The notes beneath the pieces were generated by a model. That model was given only the letters and a program-made list of their open reading frames with translations, ran no database searches and was not told the origin of the DNA. The position numbers were made by a program, and so were the translations under genes. From the NCBI RefSeq assembly GCF_000702445.1, contig NZ_JNIF01000003.1:4193810-4257809 (forward strand): 64,000 bases of DNA, written 5' to 3'. Below, piece after piece: positions 36,656-46,210 of this stretch. The DNA comes from Bryobacter aggregatus MPL3 (GTDB lineage: Bacteria; Acidobacteriota; Terriglobia; Bryobacterales; Bryobacteraceae). Each line of letters opens with the position of its first letter. Position 1 is the first letter of the stretch.

Positions 36656-38078
36656 GGTTTTCGGGAACGCCCTTCGCATTGAGGGAGAAGGTGATCCTCT
36701 GATCCGTCAGCGTGTCCCCGTTTCTAATGCGCCAGGTGTCGTAGTGCCAGTGCTCCATTTCGCCTCGGAATCCGGCCCATTCGAGGCCGAGCTTCCCGGC
36801 CTGAAAGACGACTTTCGCGTCGCCATAGGCAGGCTCCCGGTAGAGGCCGACGTAGGCGCTTAAGGGGAGACTTGGCCTTGTGTCCTTCTTGCGCGCTTCC
36901 AATTGCTCTTGCTTTTCACGCGCCTCTTTCTGTTCATTCCGTTTTACGACGGCGAGCATGTGTGCATTCCAATCGCGGGTTTTCGGCAAGTCGAGATACT
37001 CATCGAGCAGCGTATTGGTGAGGGCTTCATTCAGATTGGTGTCATTCTCGTTCGCCAGAATGACGAAGCCGAGTTTGAGCCGGGGCACCATCGTCACCAG
37101 TGCGCGAAAGCCACTCAGGCTCCCGGCATGCATCACGAGCATCTCGCCGCGATAGTGATTGATCACCCAACCCATGCCGTAGCTGGTCTGGGTGTACTCG
37201 GGCTGCAGTTCCCTGGTGGCCGGAGAGAGACGATTGGCCATGCTGGGCAGATGCGTTTCGCTCAGGTTCTTCTCGCTGACGATCCGCTGGCCCTCGTAGA
37301 CCCCTCCGGCCAGCTGCATGCGCAGCCAATGGGAGAGGTCACTGGCACTGGATGCGATGCACCCCGCGCCACCGATGTTGTCGTAATTGCCCCAGGTGCC
37401 GGTCCTTTCCTTGGAATGCGGCATGGCGCGATCCTTGCTCCGGATGATCTCGTCATAGGCGGTGAGCGAATCGGTCATTTTGAGGGGCGTGAAGATCCGT
37501 TCCTTTAAAAACGCGTCCCAACTGCGGCCGCTGGCTCTCCCAAGTGCTTCGCCGGCGCTTGTGAACATCAGATTCTGGTATTGATACAGACTGCGAAAGG
37601 GCGCACTCGGCTTGGCAAAGGCCATCCGGCGGATCAGGTCTTCACGGGTGAACCCGGTCCGAATCCAAAGCGTGTCGTGGCGGGGCAGTCCTGTGCGATG
37701 TGTCAAGAGGTCGCGAATGGTGACCAGTTGGTCGGCGTGTGGATCGGCCAGACGAAAGAAGTCGAGATGCTGCCGTACGGGATCGTCCCAGGCCATCTTT
37801 CCGTCATCGACCAGCATCGCAATCGCCGTTGTGGTGAAGGCTTTTGTGGTCGAGGCGATCTGGAAGAGAGAATGTTCTGTCAGCGGTTCTGGCTTTCCCA
37901 GTTCGCGAAGCCCATGTCCGGCGAGATAGAGGGTTTGGTCTCCCTTCACGATTGCGATTCCTACGCCCGGAACTTTCCAGGCCACCCGGGCCTGCTCCAC
38001 CAGCGTCTGAATGCGGGGAGAATCCGGTTCCGACGACAGCACTAGCACAGGCAGGAAAAAGAAAAGCAGTCGTATCAT
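36621..38078 (-). CDS. Exported serine hydrolase (beta-lactamase/class C family)
   Basis: 485 residues from the ATG at 38078, giving the signal peptide RLLFFFLPVLVLSS; the open frame continues upstream into pyrR antisense and was trimmed. IASTTKAF is the SxxK catalytic motif, YQYQN the Tyr-x-Asn motif, and VMHAGSLSGF the third (KTG-equivalent, here HAG) motif. A C-terminal ~110-residue lipocalin-like domain (PLSAYVGLYREPAYG) follows, as in many of these periplasmic esterase/peptidase relatives. It probably cleaves small esters or D-amino peptides rather than antibiotics. It is divergent from pyrR with 27 bases between starts. Confidence 0.85.
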   Translation of the reverse strand: MIRLLFFFLPVLVLSSEPDSPRIQTLVEQARVAWKVPGVGIAIVKGDQTLYLAGHGLRELGKPEPLTEHSLFQIASTTKAFTTTAIAMLVDDGKMAWDDPVRQHLDFFRLADPHADQLVTIRDLLTHRTGLPRHDTLWIRTGFTREDLIRRMAFAKPSAPFRSLYQYQNLMFTSAGEALGRASGRSWDAFLKERIFTPLKMTDSLTAYDEIIRSKDRAMPHSKERTGTWGNYDNIGGAGCIASSASDLSHWLRMQLAGGVYEGQRIVSEKNLSETHLPSMANRLSPATRELQPEYTQTSYGMGWVINHYRGEMLVMHAGSLSGFRALVTMVPRLKLGFVILANENDTNLNEALTNTLLDEYLDLPKTRDWNAHMLAVVKRNEQKEAREKQEQLEARKKDTRPSLPLSAYVGLYREPAYGDAKVVFQAGKLGLEWAGFRGEMEHWHYDTWRIRNGDTLTDQRITFSLNAKGVPENLSLLGQEFSRK

Positions 38079-38105
38079 TCCGCCTATGTTAGCTTGGAGA
38101 AAATC

Positions 38106-38654
38106 ATGAGCGCGACTCGCGAAAAAGCCCAACTCATGTCGGCCTCCGAGATGGATCGTACTTTGGTCCGCCTCGCACACGAAATTCTCGAGAAGTCCGA
38201 CGATCTCACCAAACTCGCCTTTGTTGGTATCCGCCGCCGCGGCGTGCCGATTGCGCAACGTCTGGCCAGGAAGATTTCTGAGCTGGAAAAGACCGATGTG
38301 CCGGTTGGCATTCTTGATATCAATCTCTATCGTGACGATCTCACCACCGTCGGGGCAAAACCGGTGATTAACGCCACCGAAATCAATTTTGACATCAACG
38401 GTCTCGATATTGTTCTGACCGACGACGTGCTGTACACCGGCCGAACGGTGCGTTCAGCGCTCGACGCTCTGTTCGATCATGGCCGCCCGGCCCGGGTGCA
38501 GTTGCTGTGTCTGATTGACCGCGGTCACCGTGAATTGCCGATCGATGCGCGATATGTTGGGCGCAATGTGCCGACAACCTCGAATGAGATCATCGAAGTG
38601 AAACTGAATGAGATCGACGGGATGGAAAAAATTTTGCTCGTCGAAAAGGTATAA
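38106..38654 (+). CDS. pyrR: Bifunctional pyr operon regulator / uracil phosphoribosyltransferase
   Basis: 182 residues from the ATG at 38106, with GGAG a few bases upstream. VLTDDVLYTGRTVRSAL is the PRPP-binding loop of PyrR and IRRRGVPIAQRLA its phosphate-binding start. PyrR binds pyr mRNA when UMP is high and can also make UMP from uracil. It leads a pyrR-pyrB-pyrC operon (2 and 0 bases between genes). Only 27 bases separate it from the divergent hydrolase, too little for a classical PyrR attenuator, so control may be through inter-gene sites or translation. Confidence 0.93.
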   Translation: MSATREKAQLMSASEMDRTLVRLAHEILEKSDDLTKLAFVGIRRRGVPIAQRLARKISELEKTDVPVGILDINLYRDDLTTVGAKPVINATEINFDINGLDIVLTDDVLYTGRTVRSALDALFDHGRPARVQLLCLIDRGHRELPIDARYVGRNVPTTSNEIIEVKLNEIDGMEKILLVEKV

Positions 38655-38656
38655 CC

Positions 38657-39568
38657 ATGACAAAAGGCCTCCTCGACATCGAGGCCCTGGACCGCGCGGA
38701 GATTGAGTCTCTTCTCACTCGTGCCGTAGACTTCCAACCGCTCCAAACCCAACGGGACAAACGTCTGGATTTGCTCGACGGCCGCCTTGTCGTCAATCTC
38801 TTCTTTGAAGCGTCTACCCGGACCCGCATCAGTTTTGAGATTGCAGCCAAGCGTCTGGGTGCAGATGCGATCTCCATTAGCGCGCAGGGTTCCAGTGTGT
38901 CGAAGGGCGAAACTCTTCTCGATACGGTGAGTACTTTGAGCGCGATGAAGCCGGATGCGATTGTGATGCGCCACGCGGCCTCAGGAGCGCCTCACTTCCT
39001 CGCCCGCCACCTGCCCACGATCCCGATCATCAATGCCGGCGACGGCCAGCATGAACATCCAACACAGGCATTGCTCGACGCGCGTACGATTCTTGACAAC
39101 CGTGCGTCTCTCGAAGGGCTGCGTGTGGCGATCATTGGAGACATCCTGCACAGCCGGGTGGCACGATCAAATATCCACCTCTTGTCGAAGTTCGGCGTTG
39201 ACATTGTCCTTTGCGGGCCTGCGCCGCTGGTGCCGCAGGATCTGAAGCACATTGCTCCTGGTGTCTCGATTACGCACGACATCAAGCAGGCGCTTCGTGA
39301 TACAGACATCATCATGATGCTGCGGGTGCAGCTCGAGCGGCAGAACGAAACGAATTTTCCTGCCGGCGAGTATTCGCGATTCTACGGGTTGCGTGCCGAG
39401 AATCTGGCGCTCGCCAAGCCGGATGCGATCGTGATGCATCCGGGCCCGATGAACCGCGGGCGAGAAATTTCTACGGAAGTCGCTGACTCCTCGCGTTCCG
39501 TGATCCTGAGCCAGGTGGAGAACGGCATTGCCGTCCGCATGGCAGTCCTCGAAAGGGTATTGCAGTAA
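38657..39568 (+). CDS. pyrB: Aspartate carbamoyltransferase, catalytic subunit
   Basis: 303 residues. FFEASTRTRISFE is the carbamoyl-phosphate binding loop, and the C-terminal VMHPGPMNRGREI matches the aspartate-binding 240s loop. It makes carbamoyl-aspartate in pyrimidine synthesis. No pyrI regulatory subunit is adjacent, so it is of the unregulated class B/C type, possibly associating with the dihydroorotase encoded next. Confidence 0.96.
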   Translation: MTKGLLDIEALDRAEIESLLTRAVDFQPLQTQRDKRLDLLDGRLVVNLFFEASTRTRISFEIAAKRLGADAISISAQGSSVSKGETLLDTVSTLSAMKPDAIVMRHAASGAPHFLARHLPTIPIINAGDGQHEHPTQALLDARTILDNRASLEGLRVAIIGDILHSRVARSNIHLLSKFGVDIVLCGPAPLVPQDLKHIAPGVSITHDIKQALRDTDIIMMLRVQLERQNETNFPAGEYSRFYGLRAENLALAKPDAIVMHPGPMNRGREISTEVADSSRSVILSQVENGIAVRMAVLERVLQ

Positions 39569-40846
39569 ATGGCAAAGCTTCTCATTCGCAATGGAAGGGT
39601 GATCGACCCTGCGAATCGTATCGATCGCGTTGCCGACGTTCTTCTGGCCAATGGCATCGTCCGCGGGGTAGGGGAGAATCTCCCGTCGCGCGGAGCCGAA
39701 GAGTTCGATGCAACGGGCCTGATCGTGGCTCCTGGTTTTATCGACATGCACGTGCATCTTCGCGAACCGGGTTTTGAAAGTTCCGAGACGATTGAATCCG
39801 GCTCCAAGGCTGCGGCTGCTGGCGGCTTTACCAGCGTCTGCTGCATGCCGAATACCAGTCCGGTGAACGATACCGCTCATCTGACGCGCTATATCATTGA
39901 GCGAGCCAAGCAAGTGGCGAAGGTCAATGTCTTTCCCATTGGCGCGATTACAAAAGGCAGCGCAGGCGAAGAACTAGCTTCGATTGGCGCGATGCAGGCC
40001 GCCGGTACTGTTGCCATCTCTGATGACGGCCGCCCCGTGATGAACTCGCGCGTGATGCGCCGCGCCATGGAAATTGCAGCCAGCTTCGACATTCCGGTGA
40101 TCGATCATTGTGAGGATCTGAATCTGTCGGCCGGTGGCGACATGCACGAAGGCCTGGCCTCACTGCGCTATGGTTTGCGCGGCATTCCCGCCTGTTCCGA
40201 GGATGTCATGGTTGCCCGCGACATTCTGCTCGCAGAAGTTACCGGGGCTCGCTTTCACGTTGCCCATCTGTCCACGACCAACGCAATTGCCATGGTGGCG
40301 GAAGCAAAGCGCCGTGGACTGCGCGTCACCTGCGAAGTGACGCCTCATCATTTTGCGATTCATGATCTGGAGATCACGCCCTATGACTCCAACTACAAAA
40401 TGAAGCCGCCCATCCGTTGCTCGCACGACGTTGCGGCCATGATTGAGGGCATTAAGGCCGGCTACATTGACGCCATTGCGACCGATCACGCCCCGCACAG
40501 CGTTACGGACAAGATGCAGGAGTTTGAGCGTTGCCCCTTCGGGATTCTCGGGCTGGAAACTGCGATCGGTCTTTCTTTGGAATGCCTGGTCCACCCCGGA
40601 CACATCACAATCGAGCGGATGATTGAACTCTTCACGACGGGTCCCGCAGGGATTCTTAAACTGAACCGAGGCGCGCTCACGCCGGGCTTGCCTGCGGATG
40701 TCACGCTGTTGGATCTGGAATCAAAGTGGACTTATGACGTCAATAAGTCCGCCTCGAAGTCGCGAAATTCCCCATTCGATGGGAAGGTTTTTAGAGGGCG
40801 GGCCGTCGGGACGATAGTTTCTGGTGAGCTGATCTGGCAGGCTTGA
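39569..40846 (+). CDS. pyrC: Dihydroorotase (PyrC, class I)
   Basis: 425 residues beginning directly after the pyrB stop (TAA followed by ATG). PGFIDMHVHLREPG carries the first metal-binding His pair, the later HVAHLST and CEVTPHH segments the other histidines, and ATDHAPHS the catalytic Asp. It cyclises carbamoyl-aspartate to dihydroorotate. Length and motifs match the long class I dihydroorotases that partner with PyrB. Its last 56 bases overlap a convergent gene. Confidence 0.95.
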   Translation: MAKLLIRNGRVIDPANRIDRVADVLLANGIVRGVGENLPSRGAEEFDATGLIVAPGFIDMHVHLREPGFESSETIESGSKAAAAGGFTSVCCMPNTSPVNDTAHLTRYIIERAKQVAKVNVFPIGAITKGSAGEELASIGAMQAAGTVAISDDGRPVMNSRVMRRAMEIAASFDIPVIDHCEDLNLSAGGDMHEGLASLRYGLRGIPACSEDVMVARDILLAEVTGARFHVAHLSTTNAIAMVAEAKRRGLRVTCEVTPHHFAIHDLEITPYDSNYKMKPPIRCSHDVAAMIEGIKAGYIDAIATDHAPHSVTDKMQEFERCPFGILGLETAIGLSLECLVHPGHITIERMIELFTTGPAGILKLNRGALTPGLPADVTLLDLESKWTYDVNKSASKSRNSPFDGKVFRGRAVGTIVSGELIWQA

Positions 40847-41522
40847 TCGAATCACGCCACTGTTTCAGCCACTGTTTATACTCAAGTACTAAGCCACCAT
40901 TCGTCGCAATCAATTGCCCTCGGATGGTGGCATTTGAATTTGCGGTGGTCTCCCGGGAGTAAGGACCGACAGGGAGTAAGCCGTCGCGAACCGATTTCTC
41001 GAACTGAGCCGGGCTCAGCCTCTCTGCGAGTGCAACGGCCTCGTCCGCATCCTGCCGCAAGCTATCGAGAAATCGCGTGTGACGGACTTTGAGATTTTCT
41101 CCCGTTTCGCCGCAGGTATCACCGTCAGCGAATAATACTCCGAGAACCTGGCCTTCAGCTCGGGTTGGAAACTCGAGGCCGCTTGAAAACACTTCATCTA
41201 CCGGTCGAACCTTGGAGGATGAAAAGGATGTGCCATAAGAATCTGCGCGCCAAAGTTGGTCGTGGAAACGGCCATTTGCGAAGAAAAAGCGAATTACGCC
41301 TGAAGCAGAAAGAATTCCGGTCCCACTCAGGTCGCGAACCCGGATACTCCCCCCTCGAATCGATCTTTTGCCAACCCAAATATCGCCGCTAACGTCCAGT
41401 TTGCACAGCATTTTCTGGGGAGATCGAATGGCCATGGGAGAGCGACTTTCATCCGGAAGCGCTCCCGTCCCTCCAAACTGTGCATGGAGAGACACTACTC
41501 CTAGGAAAACAGGAATGAGCAT
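40791..41522 (-). CDS. Exported protein of unknown function
   Basis: 243 residues with a short signal peptide (LIPVFLGVVSLHAQ). The body includes a repeated Gly/Arg beta pattern (GDIWVGKRSIRGGSIRVRD) and a helical region (DADEAVALAERLSPAQFEKS). No family recognised. A perfect 10-base inverted repeat covers its ATG, and its 3' end lies inside pyrC on the other strand; both are unusual. If the overlap is too long to be comfortable, the true stop is still fixed by the frame. Confidence 0.55.
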   Translation of the reverse strand: MLIPVFLGVVSLHAQFGGTGALPDESRSPMAIRSPQKMLCKLDVSGDIWVGKRSIRGGSIRVRDLSGTGILSASGVIRFFFANGRFHDQLWRADSYGTSFSSSKVRPVDEVFSSGLEFPTRAEGQVLGVLFADGDTCGETGENLKVRHTRFLDSLRQDADEAVALAERLSPAQFEKSVRDGLLPVGPYSRETTANSNATIRGQLIATNGGLVLEYKQWLKQWRDSIKPARSAHQKLSSRRPAL

Positions 41523-41543
41523 AGTACCTTTAGGGTACTATGC
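41519..41543. promoter_or_regulatory. Perfect inverted repeat over a start codon
   Basis: GCATAGTACC (41519-41528), a 5-base loop TTTAG, then GGTACTATGC (41534-41543). On the minus strand the first arm to be transcribed precedes, and the second contains, the ATG at 41522-41520 of the unknown exported protein. It could be an operator for a repressor or a hairpin that hides the start codon. Confidence 0.45.
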
Positions 41544-41594
41544 CGTCAGGTATAGGGAATAGCGTAAGAACCCTAGTTGGGAGATCGAGTTCTC

Positions 41595-43019
41595 TTAGTT
41601 TCGAGGCGCCAGACCGTCCCCGGGCTTTGGGGTAGGGAAGGGATAGACATTCGGCACGATGCTGACCTCTGTAGTAAAGGTGTGAGGATTCGGGCTTCCA
41701 TTTTCGTAGCTCAGTTCGACAAAAAAGGCGGTATACCCGGAGCCTGGCTTGGGGACACGGGCGACGTAACGGCCTTTGACGAGCGAAACCTTCTCTGATT
41801 TCCATTGCGGACCGGTAGTAGTTAAGCGGAAGTCCCGTGCTTTCGGGTTGGTGATGCTCCAGAGCTTTGCTTCCTTGGGCTGCTCGACTGTTTTGACTGC
41901 GATCGCACCGTTTTTGCGATCGATCTTCCAGGACAGATGAGGTCTCGATTTCTGGTTCACGATGGAATCGACAAAGGCGGAGAGGCTTTGAGCCACTCCG
42001 GCCGGTTCGAGGCTGTGACGAGTATTGGGCATATAGCGGATGTGGTTTTCGCCCTTCAGCTTGGAGTAGTAGAACTGCGAGCTATCCGGGACAAAGAAAT
42101 CGTCGCCCGCAGAATTGATCAGCAACTTCGGCATCGTCAAGCGATCCCGGTACTCGAAGGGTTCCTCAATTTTCATGAGCGACTGGAAGCGTTTGGTGTT
42201 AAACCAATCGGGAATCCGGCTGTCGACATAATCCTGAATCGCGGGCGCCCAGAACCCGTAAACGCGATAGTGGTGCATGAAGTTGGGCACTATATTCAGA
42301 AGGTCGATGACCATTGGGGCGATGGCTACGACGCGCGGATCAACTGCCGCGACGGTCCAGGTGGTCCAGCCACGTTTGGAGGCGCCGCCGACGATGAAGC
42401 GATTGACGTCGATCGCGCCGCCTGCCTGTGATTTCAAATAGGCCGTCACCGTATCCATGGCGCGCACTCCGGCCTTGGTCATCGGCAGGCGGAGTGGCCA
42501 CTGGTCGTCTCCTCCCTTCAGGTATTTCTCCCAGGTGTAAGCGATAATGCCGTCTTCATTGCGCGGCCGGTTTGTTTCGTCAAGAAAGCTCAGGGGCTCG
42601 CTTGGAATCTGGCGTAGTTCGGCAACGATCACGCCGTTGTCTTGCGCGATCTTCAGCATGAGCGGATTCGGATTGGGTTTGTTTCCGCGATTGTTTCCGC
42701 CGTCGATCCAGAGCAGGGCAATGTTGCTTTTCACGTTGGCGGGCCTGTAGATCTGGATAAAGTGCTTCCAGACCGGCTTGTCCACTTCTTGTGCCGTACG
42801 CCAGGTCTGGCTGGTCATCTCGAGCAGAGAAACAGAAACGCCGCTCACACTCGAAGTGCCAGCGGCGTTCCATTGGTAGCTTGGATCGGGAGTCTTCACA
42901 TAACGATCGAGCGCGGTATCGGCGCCAAACGCAGTAAAGACAAGAAAAAGACTAGAGAGTAGCCGGGTTGGGTGCTTCCGGATCGAGTCCGAGATCGCGA
43001 ATCGCTTGGGCAGCCGCAT
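41595..43019 (-). CDS. PhoPQ-activated pathogenicity-related (PqaA) family protein
   Basis: 474 residues from the ATG at 43019; residues 14-33 (RKHPTRLLSSLFLVFTAFGA) form the export signal. The alpha/beta-hydrolase-like body matches the PqaA family: TPDPSYQWNAAG near the start, the LLWIDGGNNRG motif, FIVGGASKRGWTTW as the elbow region, and AGDDFFVPDSS. In the elbow GGASKRG replaces G-x-S-x-G, so Ser is still present. Role poorly known; in Salmonella PqaA is linked to antimicrobial-peptide resistance. It overlaps the aceE end by 68 bases with no usable later start. Confidence 0.8.
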   Translation of the reverse strand: MRLPKRFAISDSIRKHPTRLLSSLFLVFTAFGADTALDRYVKTPDPSYQWNAAGTSSVSGVSVSLLEMTSQTWRTAQEVDKPVWKHFIQIYRPANVKSNIALLWIDGGNNRGNKPNPNPLMLKIAQDNGVIVAELRQIPSEPLSFLDETNRPRNEDGIIAYTWEKYLKGGDDQWPLRLPMTKAGVRAMDTVTAYLKSQAGGAIDVNRFIVGGASKRGWTTWTVAAVDPRVVAIAPMVIDLLNIVPNFMHHYRVYGFWAPAIQDYVDSRIPDWFNTKRFQSLMKIEEPFEYRDRLTMPKLLINSAGDDFFVPDSSQFYYSKLKGENHIRYMPNTRHSLEPAGVAQSLSAFVDSIVNQKSRPHLSWKIDRKNGAIAVKTVEQPKEAKLWSITNPKARDFRLTTTGPQWKSEKVSLVKGRYVARVPKPGSGYTAFFVELSYENGSPNPHTFTTEVSIVPNVYPFPTPKPGDGLAPRN

Positions 43020-45648
43020 TGGCATCCATCTTACCTTCTCGCGCGAGGCGAGAGAGGGCTGCGGCGGCAATGGACTCTGCGTCGATTTCAAAGAAGCGGC
43101 GCAAGTGAGCCCGATTCTCAGAGCGGCCAAAGCCATCGGTCCCAAGAGCCGTGAGCCGGCCATCGAGCCAAGGCGCGAGTTGATCAGCGAGCACCTTCAT
43201 GTATTCGCTCGAGGCGATGATGGGGCCATGCGATCCGTCGAGCACCTGTTGCACCAGGGGACGGCGCGGAGTTTGGTTGGGATGCAGACGGTTCCAGCGT
43301 TCCACTTCGATGGCGTCGCGGCGCAGGTTGACATAGCTGGTTACCGACCAGACATCGGCAGCGATGTTGAACTTCTGGGCAAGAATTTCCTGCGCGCGCA
43401 GTGCTTCATTCAGCATAGGGCCAGAGCCCCAGAGCTGTACACTCGCCTCGCCGTGGGTGGACTTGCGCAGCTTGTAGATGCCGCGACGGATACCATTCTC
43501 GATGTCCGGAATGTCCGTCGGCATTGCGGGCTGCGGATAGTTTTCGTTATAGGCCGTGATGTAGTAGAAGATGTTTTCGCGATCCTGGTACATCCGCCGG
43601 ATGCCGTCCTGGATGATGACCGCGAGTTCGTAGGCGTAAGCCGGATCGTAGCACTGGCAGGTGGGGACGACGCTGAACAGCACATGCGTGTGACCGTCCT
43701 GGTGCTGCAAGCCTTCGCCGTTCAGGGTGGAGCGGCCGGCGGTGCCGCCGATCATGAAACCCTTGCCGCGAGCGTCGGCAAATGCCCAAACTTGATCGCC
43801 GACACGCTGGAACCCGAACATCGAATAGTAGATGTAGAACGGGATCATCGGCGTGTTCAGATTCGCGTAAGCCGTGCCGGCAGCGGTGAAGCTGGCCATT
43901 GAACCGGCTTCAGTGATGCCTTCTTCCAGAATCTGGCCATCGCGCGATTCCTTGTAGTACAGGAACATATCGCTGTCGACGGGCTTATAGAGCTGGCCTT
44001 GGCTGGCGTAGATGCCCACCTGGCGGAACAGCGACTCCATGCCGAAGGTACGTGCCTCGTCGGGGACGATGGGCACAATATACTTTGCGATCGCCTTCTC
44101 TTTGAGGATGCTCTTGAGGATACCGACAAAGGCTGCCGTCGTCGAAGCAGGACGGCCGGCAGAGCCACCGAGGGATTCGGCAAAGGAGTCTATGCTCGGC
44201 GCGGTGAGCGCCCAGTTCCCTTCGTTGCGGGAAGGAACGGGACCGCCCATCGCGGCGCGCTGCTTTCGGATGTACTGCGCCTCTGGAGAATTTTCGTCAG
44301 GCTTATAGAAGCTGGCCGTCATTGCGGCTTCAGCAGGAACCGGAATGCTGAAGCGCTTGCGCACATACTCCAGTTCCGTTTCGTTGAGCTTCTTCTGGTT
44401 GTGGGCGACGTTCTTGCCTTCGCCCGCTTCTCCCATGCCGTAGCCCTTGATCGACTTCATGAGGATGACTGTCGGGCCGCCGCGGTGGGCGTAGGCGCGG
44501 CGCAGGGCGTTGTAGACCTTGACCGGGTCATGGCCGCCACGCTTGAGATTGGCGATATCGTCGTCGCTCAGGTCGGCTACGAGTTCGGCGAGTTCGGGAT
44601 ACTTTCCAAAGAATTCGCTGCGGGCATAGGCCGGGCCGCGGACCTTGAAATTCTGATATTCACCGTCGACGCATTCGGCCATGCGCTTGGTGAGGATGCC
44701 GGTCTTGTCTTTGGCAAAGAGCGGATCCCAGTTGGAGCCCCAGAGGCACTTGATCGTGTTCCAGCCCGCGCCGCGGAAGGCGCCTTCCAGTTCCTGGATG
44801 ATCGAGCCATTGCCGCGCACCGGGCCATCGAGACGCTGCAGATTGCAGTTGATGATGAAGATGAGATTGTCGAGCTTCTCGCGCGAGGCCAGCGTGAGCG
44901 CGCCGAGGCTTTCCGGCTCGTCCGTCTCGCCGTCTCCACCGATCATGATGACTTTGCGATCCGTGACCGGGATCAGACTGCGATTCTCGAGGTAGCGCAG
45001 GAAGCGGGCATGGTAGATCGAATTGATCGGACCGAGGCCCATCGAGACGGTGGGGAACTGCCAGAAGTCCGGCATCAGCCATGGATGCGGGTAGCTGGAC
45101 AGGCCTGGCTTGTCACGCAGCTCGTGGCGGAAATTCATGAGGTGTTCTTCGCTGAGCCGGCCTTCGAGGAAGGCGCGGGAGTAGACACCGGGAGAGGCGT
45201 GGCCCTGGTAATAAATGAAATCGCCGGGCTGCGTCGAGCCGTCGGCTGCCTGGATTGAGCCGCGGAAGAAGTGGTTGAAGCCGACTTCGGAGATCGAGGC
45301 GAGTGAGGCAAAGGTAGAGATGTGTCCACCAATCCCGTCGTCATACTTATTGGCGCGTACCACCATCGCCATCGCATTCCAACGCACGTAGGACTTGATC
45401 CGGCGTTCGATCTCACGATCGCCTGGATACGGAACCTCCTCTGACACGGGAATCGTGTTCACATAAGGGGTGTTCTGGCGCATGGGAGCCGTCACGCCAA
45501 GTTGCGCGGCGCGAGACATCAGCTGTTGGAGCAGTTCGCTCGCTCGCTTCTGTCCCGCTTCATCAACGACCTGGTCGAGGGCCTCCAGCCATTCGGAGGT
45601 TTCTTGTCCGGCTGCGTCGACTGGAATCTCTGGCTTGGTGGTAATCAT
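42952..45648 (-). CDS. aceE: Pyruvate dehydrogenase E1 component (homodimeric)
   Basis: 898 residues from the ATG at 45648, close to the 887 of E. coli AceE. A longer open frame upstream lacks coding character. GGHISTFASLA, the thiamine-diphosphate motif GDGETDEPE ... NLIFIINCN, and RFSIPVPAEA are all family features. It decarboxylates pyruvate and transfers the acetyl group to E2 lipoamide. No E2 (aceF) or E3 (lpd) gene is next to it; the downstream gene is the PqaA-like protein, probably co-transcribed. The 264 bases between aceE and the tRNA hold nothing I can identify beyond an AT-rich stretch likely to include its promoter. Confidence 0.95.
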   Translation of the reverse strand: MITTKPEIPVDAAGQETSEWLEALDQVVDEAGQKRASELLQQLMSRAAQLGVTAPMRQNTPYVNTIPVSEEVPYPGDREIERRIKSYVRWNAMAMVVRANKYDDGIGGHISTFASLASISEVGFNHFFRGSIQAADGSTQPGDFIYYQGHASPGVYSRAFLEGRLSEEHLMNFRHELRDKPGLSSYPHPWLMPDFWQFPTVSMGLGPINSIYHARFLRYLENRSLIPVTDRKVIMIGGDGETDEPESLGALTLASREKLDNLIFIINCNLQRLDGPVRGNGSIIQELEGAFRGAGWNTIKCLWGSNWDPLFAKDKTGILTKRMAECVDGEYQNFKVRGPAYARSEFFGKYPELAELVADLSDDDIANLKRGGHDPVKVYNALRRAYAHRGGPTVILMKSIKGYGMGEAGEGKNVAHNQKKLNETELEYVRKRFSIPVPAEAAMTASFYKPDENSPEAQYIRKQRAAMGGPVPSRNEGNWALTAPSIDSFAESLGGSAGRPASTTAAFVGILKSILKEKAIAKYIVPIVPDEARTFGMESLFRQVGIYASQGQLYKPVDSDMFLYYKESRDGQILEEGITEAGSMASFTAAGTAYANLNTPMIPFYIYYSMFGFQRVGDQVWAFADARGKGFMIGGTAGRSTLNGEGLQHQDGHTHVLFSVVPTCQCYDPAYAYELAVIIQDGIRRMYQDRENIFYYITAYNENYPQPAMPTDIPDIENGIRRGIYKLRKSTHGEASVQLWGSGPMLNEALRAQEILAQKFNIAADVWSVTSYVNLRRDAIEVERWNRLHPNQTPRRPLVQQVLDGSHGPIIASSEYMKVLADQLAPWLDGRLTALGTDGFGRSENRAHLRRFFEIDAESIAAAALSRLAREGKMDANAAAQAIRDLGLDPEAPNPATL

Positions 45649-45912
45649 TGCTAAAGGGAATCTAGCTATTAATTTAACTTGTTGGAGGATCGGATGGGGA
45701 GTCGAATCCTGCCAGGAAGATGGATTCTTTCGATTGGGTGCATCTTTTCGGCCGGGAGCGTGTCTGCTCACGAGGTGGCATGAGTGCTTTCGGATGCCAA
45801 GGAATCAGGTTGCTGGCATCCAGGATCGATAAAACAAGAATGGAGCCAAATGTTTTAGAGGGACTGTTGACAGGCAAGGGAATCCTTTGGTGTAATTAAG
45901 AAGTCAGCGCGT

Positions 45913-45987
<75 letters not shown>

Positions 45988-46048
45988 AAGATTCTAAAGG
46001 GTTTACAGCCCAAACTACCTGCCCTTCTCCCCATCCAAAACAGCGATT

Positions 46049-46068
46049 GTAGGGACTTTTGTAGGGAC
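46049..46068 (+). promoter_or_regulatory. Tandem TGTAGGGAC repeats, candidate integrase arm sites
   Basis: TGTAGGGAC occurs at 46049-46057 and again at 46060-46068, an 11-base period, about 60 bases beyond the tRNA 3' end and between it and the integrase gene. Tandem short repeats here are typical of arm-type sites bound by tyrosine integrases near a tRNA attachment site. The assignment rests on position and repetition only. Confidence 0.35.
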
Positions 46069-46210
46069 ACTCCTTCAAAACGAGTATCAACGGATCCACA
46101 TGGTGGGTCCGTTTGCGTTTGATACGGACTTGCGTGGCGGCATTCGTCTTCCTCTGAAATTGCCATGCGTTCCACCACCCCGCTCCGATGTGGGCGAACG
46201 GATTGGGAAC

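Noticed and set aside
43999..45258. 419-residue open frame antisense to aceE
   Set aside because: Shadow of aceE; no family features and no ribosome site.
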